From CAWHOW01 sp963831005 (GTDB taxonomy: Bacteria; Bacteroidota; Bacteroidia; Bacteroidales; CG2-30-32-10): a DNA stretch of 64,000 bases. Shown in pieces: positions 28,402-36,452 of this stretch. The stretch is from contig CAWHOW010000007.1 of NCBI GenBank assembly GCA_963831005.1, forward strand, positions 62,001 to 126,000, read 5' to 3'. Every line of letters starts with the position of its first letter. The first letter of the stretch is position 1. Position numbers and translations under genes: made by a program. Below the pieces are notes generated by a model. The model saw only the letters and a list, made by a program, of their open reading frames with translations. It ran no database searches and was not told the DNA's origin.

Positions 28402-29338
28402 TTACAGTTTAGCGATAATAGCATCAGCCATTTGCCTGGTAGAAGCAGCTCCCTGGTTAATTACATCAGGAGTTCCTTTCATTTTAAGCATGTCATAAGC
28501 TCTCACTTTACCTTCGGCAACAACATCCCCTACTGCTTTGCGGATGCGATTTGCTATTCCCGTTTCGTTAAGGTGTTCCAGCATCATTACTGCTGAGAGA
28601 ACCATAGCAATTGGGTTAACAATTGATACTTTGTAATCTGCATATTTAGGAGCAGAGCCGTGTGTAGGTTCAAATACAGCAACACCTGATTCAGGGTTGA
28701 ATTGTGCTGAAGTAGCGAAGCCTAATCCTCCAATCAACCCTGCAAATGCATCAGAAACTATGTCACCAAACATATTTTCAGAAACAATGACATGGTAATT
28801 TTCAGGATTCTTTGTTAGCCACATCATCATAGCATCAATATTAACATCTTCAACCCAAATGTTTGGATATTCTGCTTTGCTCATTTCCTGAGCAATCTTC
28901 AGCATCATTCCTGATGTTTCACGGATTACATTAGGTTTTTCGCAAAGAGTTATCTTATCAAATCCACGTTTCTTTGCATATTCAAATGCAGCTTTAATAA
29001 TACGGGTACAATATTTTTTTGTAACAATACGTGTGGAAACAGCTAATTCAGGGCGTGGACACCATGCAAAATTCTCTTTGAAGCGAGGATGTGTCATTAA
29101 AGCATCATAAACATTGTCAGGAGGATTTGTCCACTCAACACCACCATACAAACCTTCAGTATTCTGACGGAAGATCATACAATCCACAACAGGTTCATCA
29201 ACACCACCATTAGCAGAACGACGAACAAAATTCAGAGGGTTTCCAACCAATGTCTGGCAAGGACGCATACAAATATCAAGACCAAACTTCTGACGCATAG
29301 TAACAATAGGGCTGTAATAAACAAATCCCTTATCTTTT
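28402..29338 (-). CDS. Isocitrate/isopropylmalate dehydrogenase family, main part (frameshifted gene)
   Basis: Carries most of the beta-decarboxylating dehydrogenase: RQNTEGLYGGVE (substrate region), the long middle domain with EDVNIDAMMMW and NMFGDIVSDAFAGL (metal-binding Asp residues), and FEPTHGSAPKYAD near the cofactor site. The APKYAD wording has the Lys-Tyr pair seen in NADP-dependent isocitrate dehydrogenases, unlike the APDIAG of NAD types, so NADP preference is inferred. The true frame is entered at about 29338 after a one-base slip. First gene of the operon with the HD and dehydratase genes. Confidence 0.82.
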
Positions 29339-29599
29339 AAGAGCAGGTGATAACTCAGCAGTTGCTTTGTCTTTAGGTTTCGATGTGATTGCTCCAAACA
29401 AGCCAATTTTATGAGTTTCCAGAAGTTTCAATGTGCGGTCAGGTAATGGATTACCTTCCTTGCACCAAAATTCCCAGCCAATATCGCCATTAACATAATC
29501 TGCATCAAAACCAGCTTTAGTTAAAACACGGATGCATTCTTCCAGTACCACATTTCCGATGCCATCACCGGGCATTGCTACAATAGTTCTTTTTGCCAT
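29330..29599 (-). CDS. Isocitrate/isopropylmalate dehydrogenase family, N-terminal part (frameshifted gene)
   Basis: 89 codons from ATG at 29599, with the family opening VAMPGDGIGNVVLEE (GDGIG motif) and GLFGAITSKPKDKATAELSP. It stops after ALKR because four A residues (minus strand; TTTT at 29335-29338 on plus) stand where three would read LKDKGFVYYSP and join the downstream frame. Joined, the protein would be about 400 residues, a normal length for the family. Either a homopolymer sequencing error, a real inactivating mutation, or, least likely, +1 frameshifting. Confidence 0.8.
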   Translation of the reverse strand: MAKRTIVAMPGDGIGNVVLEECIRVLTKAGFDADYVNGDIGWEFWCKEGNPLPDRTLKLLETHKIGLFGAITSKPKDKATAELSPALKR

Positions 29600-29630
29600 A
29601 TAATTATTTTTTTATTGTTGAATTTTGTGT

Positions 29631-29660
29631 CAAAAATACAATAGAATTGGTAATTTGCAA
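29631..29660 (-). promoter_or_regulatory. Bacteroidota-type promoter of the dehydrogenase operon
   Basis: On the minus strand TTG (complement of 29658-29660) and TATTTTTG (29631-29638) are 19 bases apart, a full match to TTG / TAnnTTTG. It ends 31 bases before the ATG at 29599. Confidence 0.6.
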
Positions 29661-29754
29661 GAAAATTCCTTTACATATTATATTTTTATATTAATTATGA
29701 TTTATAATTTTGAAATTTTATGAATAGTCAGTAATTTTACAAAAAGAAATTCGG

Positions 29755-30213
29755 ATGGATAAGATTAAAAAAAAATATACTAATGGTGAAATTACAGTAG
29801 TCTGGCAGCCTCACCTTTGTGTGCATGCAACTACTTGTTTTGTAGAACTACCTAAAGTTTTTATCCCTTATGAAAGGCCCTGGGTAAATATGAATGGGGC
29901 TACTACGGAAGAGATTATTGATGTTGTTTTGAAATGCCCGACAGATGCGCTTACCTTTCATTATAATAAGGATATAATTAAGGAAGAAGCGAACGATAAA
30001 GATAAAGATGAAGTCGTAATAAAAGTTATTAAAAATGGCGCTTTCTTAGTAAAAGGGAAATTCAAACTAATAAATTTTGATGGAAACGAGATCGAGGTAG
30101 GAAAATCAACTGCTTTATGCCGTTGTGCGTGTACAAAGAAAAGACCATTATGCGATGGATCACACCTTAAGTGTGATTTCAATATTGATGATACTCCGGA
30201 AAGTCAAAAATGA
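29755..30213 (+). CDS. Fer4_19-like plus CDGSH iron-sulfur protein
   Basis: 152 residues. The first 75 match the single-cluster ferredoxin-like domain found with YjdI-type proteins (WQPHLCVHATTC, KCPTDAL). The C-terminal third is a CDGSH zinc-finger-type [2Fe-2S] domain: CRCACTKKRPLCDGSH gives three Cys and one His in the C-x-C-x(n)-C-D-G-x-H arrangement. It may store or transfer clusters or electrons; the partner is unknown. Transcribed opposite to the dehydrogenase operon and overlapping the 3' end of bioD by 10 bases, so the two genes are tail to tail. A TAATTTTG box at 29705-29712 lies upstream. Confidence 0.85.
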   Translation: MDKIKKKYTNGEITVVWQPHLCVHATTCFVELPKVFIPYERPWVNMNGATTEEIIDVVLKCPTDALTFHYNKDIIKEEANDKDKDEVVIKVIKNGAFLVKGKFKLINFDGNEIEVGKSTALCRCACTKKRPLCDGSHLKCDFNIDDTPESQK

Positions 30214-30827
30214 TGTGATGAAATTAGAAGACCTGAATATTTCTTAACTATTTCTTTTGTAAGATGCTCTTCTTTGTTTACACGGAGTAAACAATTAAGC
30301 TTAGTATAAGCAAGAATGAACCTTTCCCCATCGTCATCCCTGTTACCATTAAAAACAATTCCTTTAATCCTGATATTCCTTGATCTTAATGCTTCTACGG
30401 CAAGCAATGTGTGATTAATGCTTCCCAGATAATTCATTGAAACCAGGATAACTTCAACTTCTAATCTTTTTATCAGGTCTATCATCAGGAAATCATCAGA
30501 TAGAGGAACCATTAAGCCTCCCGCTCCTTCAATAATAAGAGAATTTGAAGTTTCAGGAATTTCAAATTTGTCAGGATCAACCTCGATGCCTTCTGCTTTT
30601 GCTGCCTTATGAGGAGAAGCAGGCATTTTGAATTTATATATCTCGGGGTGAAATCTTGATACTTTATTACTGACAAGTCTTTTCACTTCATCAGTATCTG
30701 TAAAATCAAGATTCCCTGCAAGTATTGGTTTCCAGTAGTCAGCCTTTAATGCTTCAGTAAAAATAGCTGAAACGATTGTTTTTCCAACATCTGTACCTAT
30801 ACCGGTGATAAAATATTTCTTCCTCAA
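30204..30827 (-). CDS. bioD: Dethiobiotin synthetase BioD
   Basis: 207 residues. It closes the ureido ring of dethiobiotin from 7,8-diaminopelargonate, CO2 and ATP, the third step of biotin ring assembly. Seen: the P-loop GTDVGKT at residues 11-17, the KPILAGN substrate strand, and the second-site EGAGGLMVP. The only available start is TTG at 30827, three bases after the bioF stop codon, so translation is probably coupled. Last gene of the bioB-bioF-bioD operon. Confidence 0.9.
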   Translation of the reverse strand: MRKKYFITGIGTDVGKTIVSAIFTEALKADYWKPILAGNLDFTDTDEVKRLVSNKVSRFHPEIYKFKMPASPHKAAKAEGIEVDPDKFEIPETSNSLIIEGAGGLMVPLSDDFLMIDLIKRLEVEVILVSMNYLGSINHTLLAVEALRSRNIRIKGIVFNGNRDDDGERFILAYTKLNCLLRVNKEEHLTKEIVKKYSGLLISSHHF

Positions 30828-30830
30828 TTT

Positions 30831-31973
30831 TTAATTTAATGATGGTTTAATTGTATCAACTAAACCTTTTATATCTTCTTCATTATTGAAAGAATGAATA
30901 CATATTCTTAATCTTTCTTTTCCCATCGGTACAGTAGGGCTCAGGATTGGGCGCACATCAAATCCATTCTTCTGAATTGTCTTTGCGAGTTCAATTACCT
31001 TCTCATTACCGGGAATGATAATACTTTGTATCGGGCTTATACCTTCAATAATATTTATTTTTTCATTTCCCGAGATCAACTTTTTGAACAACTTAATATT
31101 TTTATGCAAGGCCTGATTTGCTTCCTCGCTTTCTGAAAACAGTGCATAAGCGCATCTTATTGCAATAAGCGAATGATAAGGTAAAGCAGTGGTATAAATA
31201 AATGAACGTGCAAAATTCACCAGGTAATTTTTCAGTAATTTACTTCCCACAACAGCCGCACCATGTGTCCCTAAAGCTTTACCGTAAGTATGGACTCTTG
31301 CAAACACTTTCTTCTCGAGGAAATTTTCAGTAACACAACCTTTTCCTTGTGGTCCGAAAACACCCGTTGCATGAGCTTCATCAACAATCAGGTTTGCATT
31401 TTCCTTTTCACATAAATTCGAAATTTCTTTTAAAGGAGCAAAGTCGCCATCCATAGAATATACGCTCTCAACAGCAATATAAACAGTGCCTTTAGCAAAC
31501 TTGAAAAGTTCTTCAAGATGATTGATATCATTATGCCTGAATGAATAGGCTTTTGCATAACTCAGGCGAATCCCATCACGAATGGAAGCATGAACAAGTT
31601 CATCATAAAAGATTGTATCTCCACGCTTGGGAACACCTGAAAACAAACCTACATTGGAATCATAACCTGAATTGAACAACAAGGCAGCTTCTGCATTATG
31701 AAAAGATGCAATAAAAACTTCAAGACTTTCGGCTACAGCCGAATTGCCTGAAATAAGCCTTGACCCTGTTGAACCTTCAATAATTGACTTTGGCTGCTTT
31801 TGATTAAATTCAAGTATTTGTGCATGCAAAGCGCCTGTAGTGGAAAAACCAAGATAATCGTTGGAACAAAAATCAACAAGGTCGTGAGATATCTTAAGTG
31901 ATCTCAGCGAAGCTGAATCCCTGCGCTTATTCAGCGCATCTTCTAAATATTTATTTGCCGAAAATAAAGTCAA
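30831..31973 (-). CDS. bioF: 8-amino-7-oxononanoate synthase BioF
   Basis: 380 residues, PLP enzyme of the alpha-oxoamine synthase family that condenses pimeloyl-thioester with L-alanine. Seen: DFCSNDYLGF, GSTGSRLISGN, VDEAHATGVFGPQG and the PLP lysine region VHTYGKALGTHGA. The start is TTG at 31973, nine bases after bioB, as there is no in-frame ATG near. Length is usual for the family. The distinction from KBL (threonine pathway) rests on its bioB and bioD neighbours. Confidence 0.9.
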   Translation of the reverse strand: MTLFSANKYLEDALNKRRDSASLRSLKISHDLVDFCSNDYLGFSTTGALHAQILEFNQKQPKSIIEGSTGSRLISGNSAVAESLEVFIASFHNAEAALLFNSGYDSNVGLFSGVPKRGDTIFYDELVHASIRDGIRLSYAKAYSFRHNDINHLEELFKFAKGTVYIAVESVYSMDGDFAPLKEISNLCEKENANLIVDEAHATGVFGPQGKGCVTENFLEKKVFARVHTYGKALGTHGAAVVGSKLLKNYLVNFARSFIYTTALPYHSLIAIRCAYALFSESEEANQALHKNIKLFKKLISGNEKINIIEGISPIQSIIIPGNEKVIELAKTIQKNGFDVRPILSPTVPMGKERLRICIHSFNNEEDIKGLVDTIKPSLN

Positions 31974-31982
31974 TTGAATTGA

Positions 31983-32930
31983 TTAATATTTCTCTAACCC
32001 TAGGTTCTTCAATAATTCCAAATCATCTTCCAATTCAGGATTAGGTGTTGTGAGAAGTTTTGTGCCAACGAAAATAGAATTAGCTCCGGCAAGAAAACAT
32101 AAAGCTTGACCTTCAGCGGTCATTTGCTTTCTGCCTGCAGCAAGACAAATCATAGATTTTGGCATCACCATTCTTACCGTTGCAATCATCCTGATCATTT
32201 CCCATGACTGGAGCAAAGCCTTATCTTCAAGAGGTGTTCCGGGAATCGGAACAAGCGTATTTAATGGAACTGTGTAAGGGTGTTTCTTTAATGTAGCCAG
32301 TTTATGTATCATAGCTATCCTGTCGTCTTCCGATTCGCCTAGGCCAATAATACCACCAGTACAGTGCTGTACACCGGCATCAATAAGCCTGTCAATTGTG
32401 TCCAGCCTTTCATCATAAGTCCTTGTTGTAATTATCTGGAAGTAAAATTCATCAGATGTGTCCAGATTATGATTGTATGCCGTAATACCAGCTTTTGCAA
32501 GCTTCTCCGCCTGCTCTTTATTCATCATACCTGTAGTGCAGCAAACACTAAGCCCCATTTCTTTTACCTGAGTGATCATTTCAAGCAACTCATCGAATTG
32601 CTTTCCATCGGGTATATCGCGCCATGATGCGCTAAGGCAAACCCTTTCAACACCGCACGATTTTGAATTGGCTGCTTCTTCCAGAACTTCTTTTAAAGAT
32701 AATGTTTTATGAGGCTGCACTGTAGTTTTATATCTTGATGATTGTGCACAATAAGCGCAATCTTCAACACAGGCTCCTGTTTTAATGGATATCAGCTGAC
32801 TGATCTTTATTTTTGAAGCATCATGATACTTCCTGTGCATTTCTGATGCTTTATACACAAGTTCAAGAAGGGGTAAATGGAATATTTCACTTACCTGCTG
32901 CTTTGTCCAATCATTCCTTATCTCCTGCAT
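31983..32930 (-). CDS. bioB: Biotin synthase BioB
   Basis: 315 residues. Radical-SAM enzyme inserting sulfur into dethiobiotin. The radical-SAM triad CVEDCAYCAQSS is clear, followed by ERVCLSASWRDIP, the HNLDTSDEFY substrate loop and GGIIGLGES. The usual [2Fe-2S]-ligand Arg region (IRMIATVRMVMPKS) is present. ATG start at 32930; first gene of bioBFD, with a TAAATTTG box upstream at 32950-32957. No BirA operator-like palindrome stood out. Confidence 0.93.
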   Translation of the reverse strand: MQEIRNDWTKQQVSEIFHLPLLELVYKASEMHRKYHDASKIKISQLISIKTGACVEDCAYCAQSSRYKTTVQPHKTLSLKEVLEEAANSKSCGVERVCLSASWRDIPDGKQFDELLEMITQVKEMGLSVCCTTGMMNKEQAEKLAKAGITAYNHNLDTSDEFYFQIITTRTYDERLDTIDRLIDAGVQHCTGGIIGLGESEDDRIAMIHKLATLKKHPYTVPLNTLVPIPGTPLEDKALLQSWEMIRMIATVRMVMPKSMICLAAGRKQMTAEGQALCFLAGANSIFVGTKLLTTPNPELEDDLELLKNLGLEKY

Positions 32931-32949
32931 AATTCCCCAAATTGAATTG

Positions 32950-32957
32950 CAAATTTA
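32950..32957 (-). promoter_or_regulatory. TAnnTTTG -7 box upstream of bioB
   Basis: TAAATTTG on the minus strand, 20 bases before the ATG. I see no clear TTG at the expected -33 distance, so this is a half-promoter call. Confidence 0.4.
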
Positions 32958-33051
32958 CGAAATTAAACCTAATGATTTATTTTGGTCAAACTAAGCGAGA
33001 TTAAATGTTTTAGTTAATTTTGGCCATTATCTTTTTATTTAATAAGTTGAT

Positions 33052-34875
33052 ATGAATGCAATGCCTTTGGTAATAGCAGGACTTGCAATATTTGCACTTG
33101 CATATCGTTTTTACTTTAGCTTCATTTGCGCGAAAGTTTTAATGATAGATAAAAACAGGATAATGCCCTCACAACGTTTATATGATGGGCAGAATTATCA
33201 TCCTACTAACAAATTGATATTATTTGGCTCCCATTTTGCTGCCATAGCAGGAGCCGGCCCTTTGGTTGGGCCTGTACTTGCTGTTCAGTTTTGTTATTTT
33301 CCGGGTTTTGTATGGATGGTCGTAGGAGCAGTTATGGCAGGTGCGGTACATGATGTTGTTATTCTTACTGCATCCGTCCGTCATGATGGTAAATCACTTG
33401 CTGAGATTGCAAGAACTGAAATAAGCAAAGTAAGCGGCACAACCACCTCTCTTGCAATAATTATCATTTTAGTTATTGCTACGGCAGGGCTTGGGCTGGT
33501 GGTAGTTAATGCCCTTGCTGAAAGTTCGTGGGGAACATTCGCTATCTTTTCTACAATACCTATTTCACTTATCATGGGTGTGTGGATATTCCGTATCCGC
33601 AAAGGAAAGACCACCGAGGCTACCATATTTGGAGTTGTCCTTTTATCGCTAGCAGTGATCTATGGCCGGTATATTCCCGATTCCCCATTCGCATCTTGGT
33701 TCACCTTTGATCATAAATCTCTTACCATATTGCTTGCCATTTATGGATTGCTTGCTTCTGTTCTGCCTGTATGGCTTCTGCTTGCACCTCGTGGCTATCT
33801 GAGTTCTATTATGAAATTAGCTGTTATTGCCCTGCTTGCAGTTGGAGTTATACTAGTCGCTCCTGACTTAAAAATGCCTGCTTTTACTGCATTTGTGCAT
33901 GGAGGAGGCCCTATTATTCCCGGCACATTATTTCCCTATCTTTTTATCACAATTGCCTGTGGCGCAATTTCAGGTTTTCATTCGTTGGTCAGTTCGGGAA
34001 CTACGCCCAAAATGATCATGAGTGAGAAACATATAAAGCCGATTGCAGTTGGTTCAATGCTTGCAGAAGGAATGGTCAGCATTTTAGCACTTATTGCTGC
34101 AGCAAGCCTTCTTCCTATGGATTACTTCCTGATAAATGTTTCACCTGAGAAATTACAATCCGTATTGCCAACATTGCATGCTATGGGATTCCATGATTCA
34201 AATATCCAGGAACTTTCAAAAGAAGTTGGTGAAAAGATAGTTGGGAGAACTGGTGGGGCCGTTTCTCTGGCAGTGGGAATGGCACAGATATTTTCGTCTG
34301 TTGGAGGGCTTAAAAGCCTGATGTCGTATTGGTATCATTTTGCTATCATGTTCGAAGCATTGTTTATTCTTACTACCATAGATGCTGGAACAAGGATAGG
34401 GAGATTTGTTCTACAGGAAACATTAGGAAAGATATATAAACCATTTGTTCGAACCAACTGGCTTCCGGGCAATCTTATCGCCAGTGGTTTGATAGTTTTT
34501 GCCTGGTCTTATTTCATATATTCGGGTAGTGTTTCTACTATTTGGCCCATGTTCGGCACAGCTAATCAATTGCTGGCTACTATTGCCCTTGCTATCGGAA
34601 CCAGTTATATTATAAATAGAGGCAGGGCTAAATACGCATGGGTAACTATTATTCCAATGATTTTTGTCGGAGTAACCACACTTACTGCCGGATTTGAGAA
34701 CATAACCAATATATACTGGCCACAGATGTTCGCAGATAAAACACATGTACAGGGCACCATTAACCTTGTTCTGACTCTGGTAATTATTTTCTGTGTACTT
34801 TCGGTGCTGTTTGATGCCATTCCAAAATGGATTGCAGTTATAAAAGGAAAGCGAAGCATTATTCCCGAAAATTAA
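33052..34875 (+). CDS. cstA: Carbon starvation protein CstA-family transporter
   Basis: 607 residues, about 15-16 membrane helices. Family motifs: the start of the transporter (YRFYFSFICAKVL), NKLILFGSHFAAIAGAGPLVGPVLA, and ISGFHSLVSSGTTPK in the middle. CstA-family proteins import pyruvate or peptides under carbon limitation. It is shorter than E. coli CstA (about 700), as is common outside Proteobacteria. Divergent from bioB; only three bases separate its stop from trmD, so the two are likely one transcript. A TAATTTTG box lies at 33015-33022. Confidence 0.9.
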   Translation: MNAMPLVIAGLAIFALAYRFYFSFICAKVLMIDKNRIMPSQRLYDGQNYHPTNKLILFGSHFAAIAGAGPLVGPVLAVQFCYFPGFVWMVVGAVMAGAVHDVVILTASVRHDGKSLAEIARTEISKVSGTTTSLAIIIILVIATAGLGLVVVNALAESSWGTFAIFSTIPISLIMGVWIFRIRKGKTTEATIFGVVLLSLAVIYGRYIPDSPFASWFTFDHKSLTILLAIYGLLASVLPVWLLLAPRGYLSSIMKLAVIALLAVGVILVAPDLKMPAFTAFVHGGGPIIPGTLFPYLFITIACGAISGFHSLVSSGTTPKMIMSEKHIKPIAVGSMLAEGMVSILALIAAASLLPMDYFLINVSPEKLQSVLPTLHAMGFHDSNIQELSKEVGEKIVGRTGGAVSLAVGMAQIFSSVGGLKSLMSYWYHFAIMFEALFILTTIDAGTRIGRFVLQETLGKIYKPFVRTNWLPGNLIASGLIVFAWSYFIYSGSVSTIWPMFGTANQLLATIALAIGTSYIINRGRAKYAWVTIIPMIFVGVTTLTAGFENITNIYWPQMFADKTHVQGTINLVLTLVIIFCVLSVLFDAIPKWIAVIKGKRSIIPEN

Positions 34876-34878
34876 ATT

Positions 34879-35562
34879 ATGAGAATAGATATACTCACCA
34901 TATTCCCCGAAATGTTTGATGGACCTTTTAAAGTTTCCATTATAAAAAGGGCTAAAGAAAAAAACATTGCCGAGGTTCATATTCACAACATCAGAGATCA
35001 TACTACAAATAAACATAAAAGCGTTGATGATTATCCTTTCGGCGGCGAGGCAGGTATGGTGATGATGATCGAACCCATTGCCCTTTGCATTGAGAAACTG
35101 AAAGCAGAAAGAGAATATGACGAAGTGATATACATGAGTCCTGACGGTGAGCTATTAGATCAGAAGCTTTCAAATACGTGTTCGCTATATAACAACATCA
35201 TTATTCTTTGCGGGCATTACAAAGGCATTGACGAGCGTATCAGGGAACATTTTATAACAAAAGAAATATCAATAGGCGATTATGTGCTCAGTGGTGGCGA
35301 ACTTGCTGCAGCAGTTTTCTGCGACAGCATCATTCGCCTGATACCCGGTGTTCTTGGCGATGAAACATCTGCTTTGTCCGATTCATTCCAAGATGGATTG
35401 TTATCGCCGCCTGTTTATACACGTCCTGCTGACTTTCGCGGATGGAAAGTTCCCGAAGTATTGCTGTCAGGCAACACCAAGCTCATAAAGCAGTGGCAAA
35501 TGGAGCAGGCAGTGGAACGTACCAGGCAAAGAAGACCCGGCTTGCTGGACAATATCAAATAA
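34879..35562 (+). CDS. trmD: tRNA (guanine-37-N1)-methyltransferase TrmD
   Basis: 227 residues. Methylates G37 next to the anticodon with SAM, preventing +1 frameshifts. The SPOUT trefoil knot is clear: ILCGHYKGIDERI and IGDYVLSGGELAA, preceded by DDYPFGGEAGMVM. Family-usual length. It follows cstA at 3 bases and precedes rplS; the customary rpsP-rimM genes of this ribosomal cluster are not present here. Confidence 0.95.
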   Translation: MRIDILTIFPEMFDGPFKVSIIKRAKEKNIAEVHIHNIRDHTTNKHKSVDDYPFGGEAGMVMMIEPIALCIEKLKAEREYDEVIYMSPDGELLDQKLSNTCSLYNNIIILCGHYKGIDERIREHFITKEISIGDYVLSGGELAAAVFCDSIIRLIPGVLGDETSALSDSFQDGLLSPPVYTRPADFRGWKVPEVLLSGNTKLIKQWQMEQAVERTRQRRPGLLDNIK

Positions 35563-35662
35563 TTGTTTACATTTGCCTCCTGCAAATCTAATGTAAACGA
35601 CCTAAATCCAATTATTTTCACATTTTTGAAATAATATTTGTATTTGTTTGAAAATAAATATA

Positions 35663-35670
35663 TAAATTTG
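35663..35670 (+). promoter_or_regulatory. TAnnTTTG -7 box upstream of rplS
   Basis: TAAATTTG 39 bases before the rplS ATG; TTG triplets occur upstream at 16 and 22 bases, neither at the ideal spacing. Suggests rplS has its own promoter in the 147-base gap after trmD. Confidence 0.45.
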
Positions 35671-35709
35671 CACCTCGTTTTTGAAAAGAATATTTTTAAT
35701 CAATAAGTT

Positions 35710-36063
35710 ATGAAGGCAGAAATTATTAAAGCAATTGAACGCGAGCTGATGCCCAAAAGGGAGTTCCCGGTTTTTAAAGCAGGCGATACCATTACAGTTC
35801 ATTATAAGATCATTGAAGGTACTAAAGAACGTGTACAGCAATATCAGGGTGTGGTTATACAGCGCTCGGGCGACGGTTCTACCGAAACTTTTACTGTTAG
35901 AAAAATATCAGGAAATATTGGTGTTGAAAGAATTTTCCCTATCAGTTCTCCTTTCATTGAAAAGATTGAACTCAATAAAAGAGGTGTTGTTCGCAGGGCA
36001 AGGATATTTTATATCCGCGGCTTGAGAGGTAAAAAAGCACGTATCAGAGAAAAAAGAGTTTGA
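35710..36063 (+). CDS. rplS: 50S ribosomal protein L19
   Basis: 117 residues, standard length. Sits at the 30S-50S interface. Recognised by FKAGDTITVHYKI, QQYQGVVIQRSG, TVRKISGNIGVERIFPI and the basic C-terminus RRARIFYIRGLRGKKARI. Followed within 20 bases by a good terminator. Confidence 0.97.
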   Translation: MKAEIIKAIERELMPKREFPVFKAGDTITVHYKIIEGTKERVQQYQGVVIQRSGDGSTETFTVRKISGNIGVERIFPISSPFIEKIELNKRGVVRRARIFYIRGLRGKKARIREKRV

Positions 36064-36082
36064 GTTTTTTCATAGTTTCCTT

Positions 36083-36113
36083 AAAGCCCGTGGTATTTGC
36101 TGCGGGCTTTTTT
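36083..36113 (+). terminator. Rho-independent terminator after rplS
   Basis: AAAGCCCG (36083-36090) pairs with CGGGCTTT (36103-36110), followed by T residues. Confidence 0.88.
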
Positions 36114-36191
36114 ATTGAATATTTGTTTATATTCTTTTAAACAAACATTATTTCACTTTCAAACAAGTTATACATATATAATTTAGAGTTT

Positions 36192-36338
36192 AGCGCAGGG
36201 AATTTTGAAAGCAGCGCAGTTGTGCTGTACTCCAGCGCAAGGGAGTTATATGTTGGGGCACAGAAGTTACGCTCTAGCTCATGTGAGTTCCACTTTAGCG
36301 CATATATGTTAAACTATAGCATACATCCTACAGAATTT
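36192..36338 (+). repeat. 21-bp tandem array C, 7 units
   Basis: 147 bases, exactly 7 x 21, with a further degenerate unit at 36171-36191. Each unit opens AGCGCA (variants GGGGCA, AGCTCA, AGCATA) and usually has AGTT near position 11. The rest varies freely. On the plus strand the units read as open heptads with the pattern S-A-x-x-L-x-x (SARELYV, GAQKLRS, SAYMLNY). Third array in the window with this period. Confidence 0.8.
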
Positions 36339-36452
36339 CAAAAATCGAGATAAAACCTGAACACAAACGAGTTCAGGTTTGCACTAACAGATTTTTTGAA
36401 TAAGCCTTATGAAGTATTATTCGTAATTTTGTCTGTAATTTTTAAATCAACC

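Larger units (their letters stand above)
36064..36452 (+). other. 0.39-kb intergenic region: terminator, 21-bp array C, cysE leader
   Basis: Contains the rplS terminator (36083-36113), AT-rich DNA, array C (36192-36338), and about 110 bases leading to cysE. An in-frame ATG at 36396 would add 19 hydrophobic residues to CysE; I prefer 36453. Confidence 0.65.

Noticed and set aside
29330..29345. Programmed +1 frameshift in the dehydrogenase gene
   Set aside because: No stimulatory stop, Shine-Dalgarno-like or pseudoknot element was seen; error or mutation is simpler.
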